Shown here piece by piece: positions 62,406 through 64,000 of a stretch of DNA of 64,000 nucleotides (position 1 is its first letter; each line of letters begins with the position of its first letter). Location: contig JAQFWX010000062.1 in assembly GCA_027605045.1 (NCBI GenBank), positions 1 through 64,000 of the forward strand, given 5' to 3'. Both the position numbers and the translations under genes were made by a program. Origin of the DNA: Phallus indusiatus (taxonomy: Eukaryota; Basidiomycota; Agaricomycetes; Phallales; Phallaceae). The notes below the pieces were generated by a model, which saw nothing but the letters and a program-made list of their open reading frames with translations, made no database searches and was not told where the DNA came from.

Positions 62406-63767
62406 ATGTCTGCAAAGATGTAAGCCTTTGATGTCGTTCGTACGACCGCGTCACTCCGTTTGACAGCCGATACCATAAACAGCTATTACGATGCCGACGC
62501 TTCACTATCGCATCTTGAAGGAAAACTGTGTGTGTTTATCGGGTATGGATTTATTGTGTGGGGTTTGTGTTTAAACGAGTTCTAAATGACCAGTATAGTT
62601 TCGGGAATCAAGGGGCTGCTCAAGCACAGAATCTTCGAGATTCTGGGGTGTCAAACGACAAAATTTTGATTGCCAATCGTGACGATGAATACGCTAGTGA
62701 TGCACGCTCTAAAGGGTTTATCGTAGAGCATGATTTTGGCAAAGCAGCGCAAGTTGCTGACGGTGAGTTCGTTAGAAAGATGACAAAATTTTGATGCTGA
62801 AGTGATTGTTAGTTTTGTTCTTACTTGTTCCGGATCAGGTTCAGCCGAACCTGTTCAACAATGAAATAGCCCCCAAGCTGAAGAGCAGTGCTGTTATTGT
62901 TATTGCCAGTGGTTATAATGTCTTTTACAAGTTCCTGAATATTGCTCCAACAAACGATGTCGTGATGGTAGCGCCTAGGTATGTGTTTTTGTTTTGCAAT
63001 GACAAATTTTAAATTATAGATACTTATATTTATATTTAGGATGATAGGATCTTCAGTGCGCTCCTTATACCAGAAAGGACAAGGTTTTCCCTGCTTCGTT
63101 TCGGCTGAACAAGATGCGTCCGGTAAAGCTTTGGATATTGCTCTCGCTATATCCCTTGGAATAGGTGCAACCAAAGCTGGAGCGATTGCATCCTCTGCAA
63201 GAGAGGAAACTGCCATGGACTTGTTTGCTGAGCAAGCACTATGGCCCAACATCATTGTTCTCTTCCGCGAGGCATTCAGTGTACTCAAGGAAGCCGGATG
63301 TTCTGACGAAGCATTGTGTTATGAAATGTCAGTGATACCTCATGCCATTTCTTTGCGGTAAAGTTACACGGTGGCTTATTTTTAGGTGGATGTCCAAAGA
63401 ACCGGCTGAAATTTTTGAACGCGCAGCCGATCAAGGGTTTATCCGACAGCTGAAACTTCACTCCACGGTCTCACAATATGGACAATTGAAAGGAGCACTC
63501 TCTTTAGACGGTATTGCCGTCCGTAAACATTTCAAGGATATACTACACAATCAAGTATGTCCACAAATAGAGTTGCTATAGGGTTTCTCAATTATCATGT
63601 TATAGGTCCTCAACGGCAAATTTGCGAGCGAATTTAGCAAAATAGAAGCAGAACTTGAAATAAAGGGCGATGATAACCCATTAGAAAAGCTCTACAAAGA
63701 AACAGAAGCTAGCGAGCTCGGTCAAGCGGAAATCAGGGTTCGACAACGTCTTAACCAATCTATATAG
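62406..63767 (+). CDS. Ketol-acid reductoisomerase-like protein, cytosolic, divergent
   Basis: A member of the IlvC/KARI fold. KARI converts acetolactate-type substrates by alkyl migration and NADPH reduction. Exon 1 is only 14 nt (MSAKI...), spliced through 62420-62482 to YYDADASLSHLEGKLCVFIG and FGNQGAAQAQNLRDSG, the Rossmann motif. Later: VLFLLVPDQVQPNLF, PTNDVVMVAPRMIGSSVRSL, EQDASGKALDIALAISLGIG, AREETAMDLFAEQALW with the metal-binding Asp and Glu, YEMWMSKEPAEIF and LHSTVSQYGQL with the conserved Ser. About 340 residues. The usual PKGPGHLVR substrate loop is PRMIGSSVR, and the C-terminal ECLHELKLI is replaced. There is no mitochondrial presequence, unlike fungal Ilv5. The start chosen gives the normal KARI N-terminus. 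Function outside valine synthesis is likely but unknown. Confidence 0.8.
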
Positions 63768-63851
63768 TTCTATTTCTACACAACCTAAATATGACAACTG
63801 AATATGTCCAATAACTTTCATACAACCGAAGAAAAACAATATAAGCATTCA

Positions 63852-64000
63852 TTACAACTTGCGAGCATACTTTTTCTTAGCCTGCACCCACCAGTACCGG
63901 GTCACCCACGTAATACTTGTAGCGATGATTATAACCATACCCACAACAACAAGGAATCCGTTAAATGGCGCAGGTTTTTGACCAGGATTGCTTGTTCGAC
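63852..64000 (-). CDS. C-terminus of a single-span membrane protein (partial)
   Basis: The minus-strand frame runs in from the right edge to TAA at 63852-63854. It reads NPGQKPAPFNGFLVVVGMVI, then IIATSITWVTRYWWVQAKKK, YARKL. This is a membrane span followed by a short basic cytosolic tail. Too little is visible to name the protein. Confidence 0.55.
   Translation of the reverse strand, partial: RTSNPGQKPAPFNGFLVVVGMVIIIATSITWVTRYWWVQAKKKYARKL

Overview
The window is nuclear DNA of a filamentous fungus, almost certainly a basidiomycete of the Agaricomycetes type. Genes are dense on both strands and broken by many short introns (about 47-65 nt). The protein set also fits: a DUF6533 seven-helix protein, a CYP63-like P450, a two-domain esterase and a glutamine/proline-rich HMG regulator. 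There are no rRNA genes, no CRISPR array and no recognisable transposase or reverse transcriptase. I found no convincing tRNA.

Layout. 0-10 kb is accessory: a secreted-protein N-terminus at the left edge (-), a secreted type-B carboxylesterase (+), a MATA-type HMG-box regulator (-) and a very small forkhead protein (-). 10-27 kb is mostly housekeeping: GPI16/PIG-T (-) and AFG2 (+) diverge from a 68-bp gap. A multi-KH RNA-binding protein (-) and eIF4E (+) diverge from a 0.5-kb promoter. A basidiomycete protein of unknown function, an enoyl-CoA hydratase (+) and a two-domain rhodanese (-) follow. 28-38 kb holds a secreted phytase-like esterase (-), a large unknown multispanning membrane protein (+) and a P450 (-). 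38.5-41 kb is almost gene-free. 41-45.4 kb holds RRP36 and PEX16 in tandem, 50 bp apart, and an unknown conserved gene (-). 45.7-50.5 kb is a segment bounded by two diverged copies of the TEL2 5' flank; it carries a DUF6533 gene and a divergent riboflavin kinase. 50.4-60.7 kb holds TEL2, a Thr-aspartase (asparaginase-2 family), a decayed NASP/Sim3 histone-chaperone pseudogene and a gamma-glutamyltransferase, all on +. The right end holds an L-rhamnose-1-dehydrogenase-like SDR (-) diverging from a cytosolic ketol-acid-reductoisomerase-like gene (+), then the C-terminus of a membrane protein (-).

Most genes are unrelated housekeeping neighbours rather than one pathway. The most unusual items are the divergent KARI paralog facing a rhamnose-dehydrogenase-like gene, the duplicated TEL2 flank around a 4.5-kb segment, the NASP pseudogene, and three one-base deficits in C/G runs that break GPI16 and eIF4E and may be consensus errors.

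Exon joins were made by reading splice signals by eye and by recalled family similarity. No search was run, and family names rest on recognised motifs.
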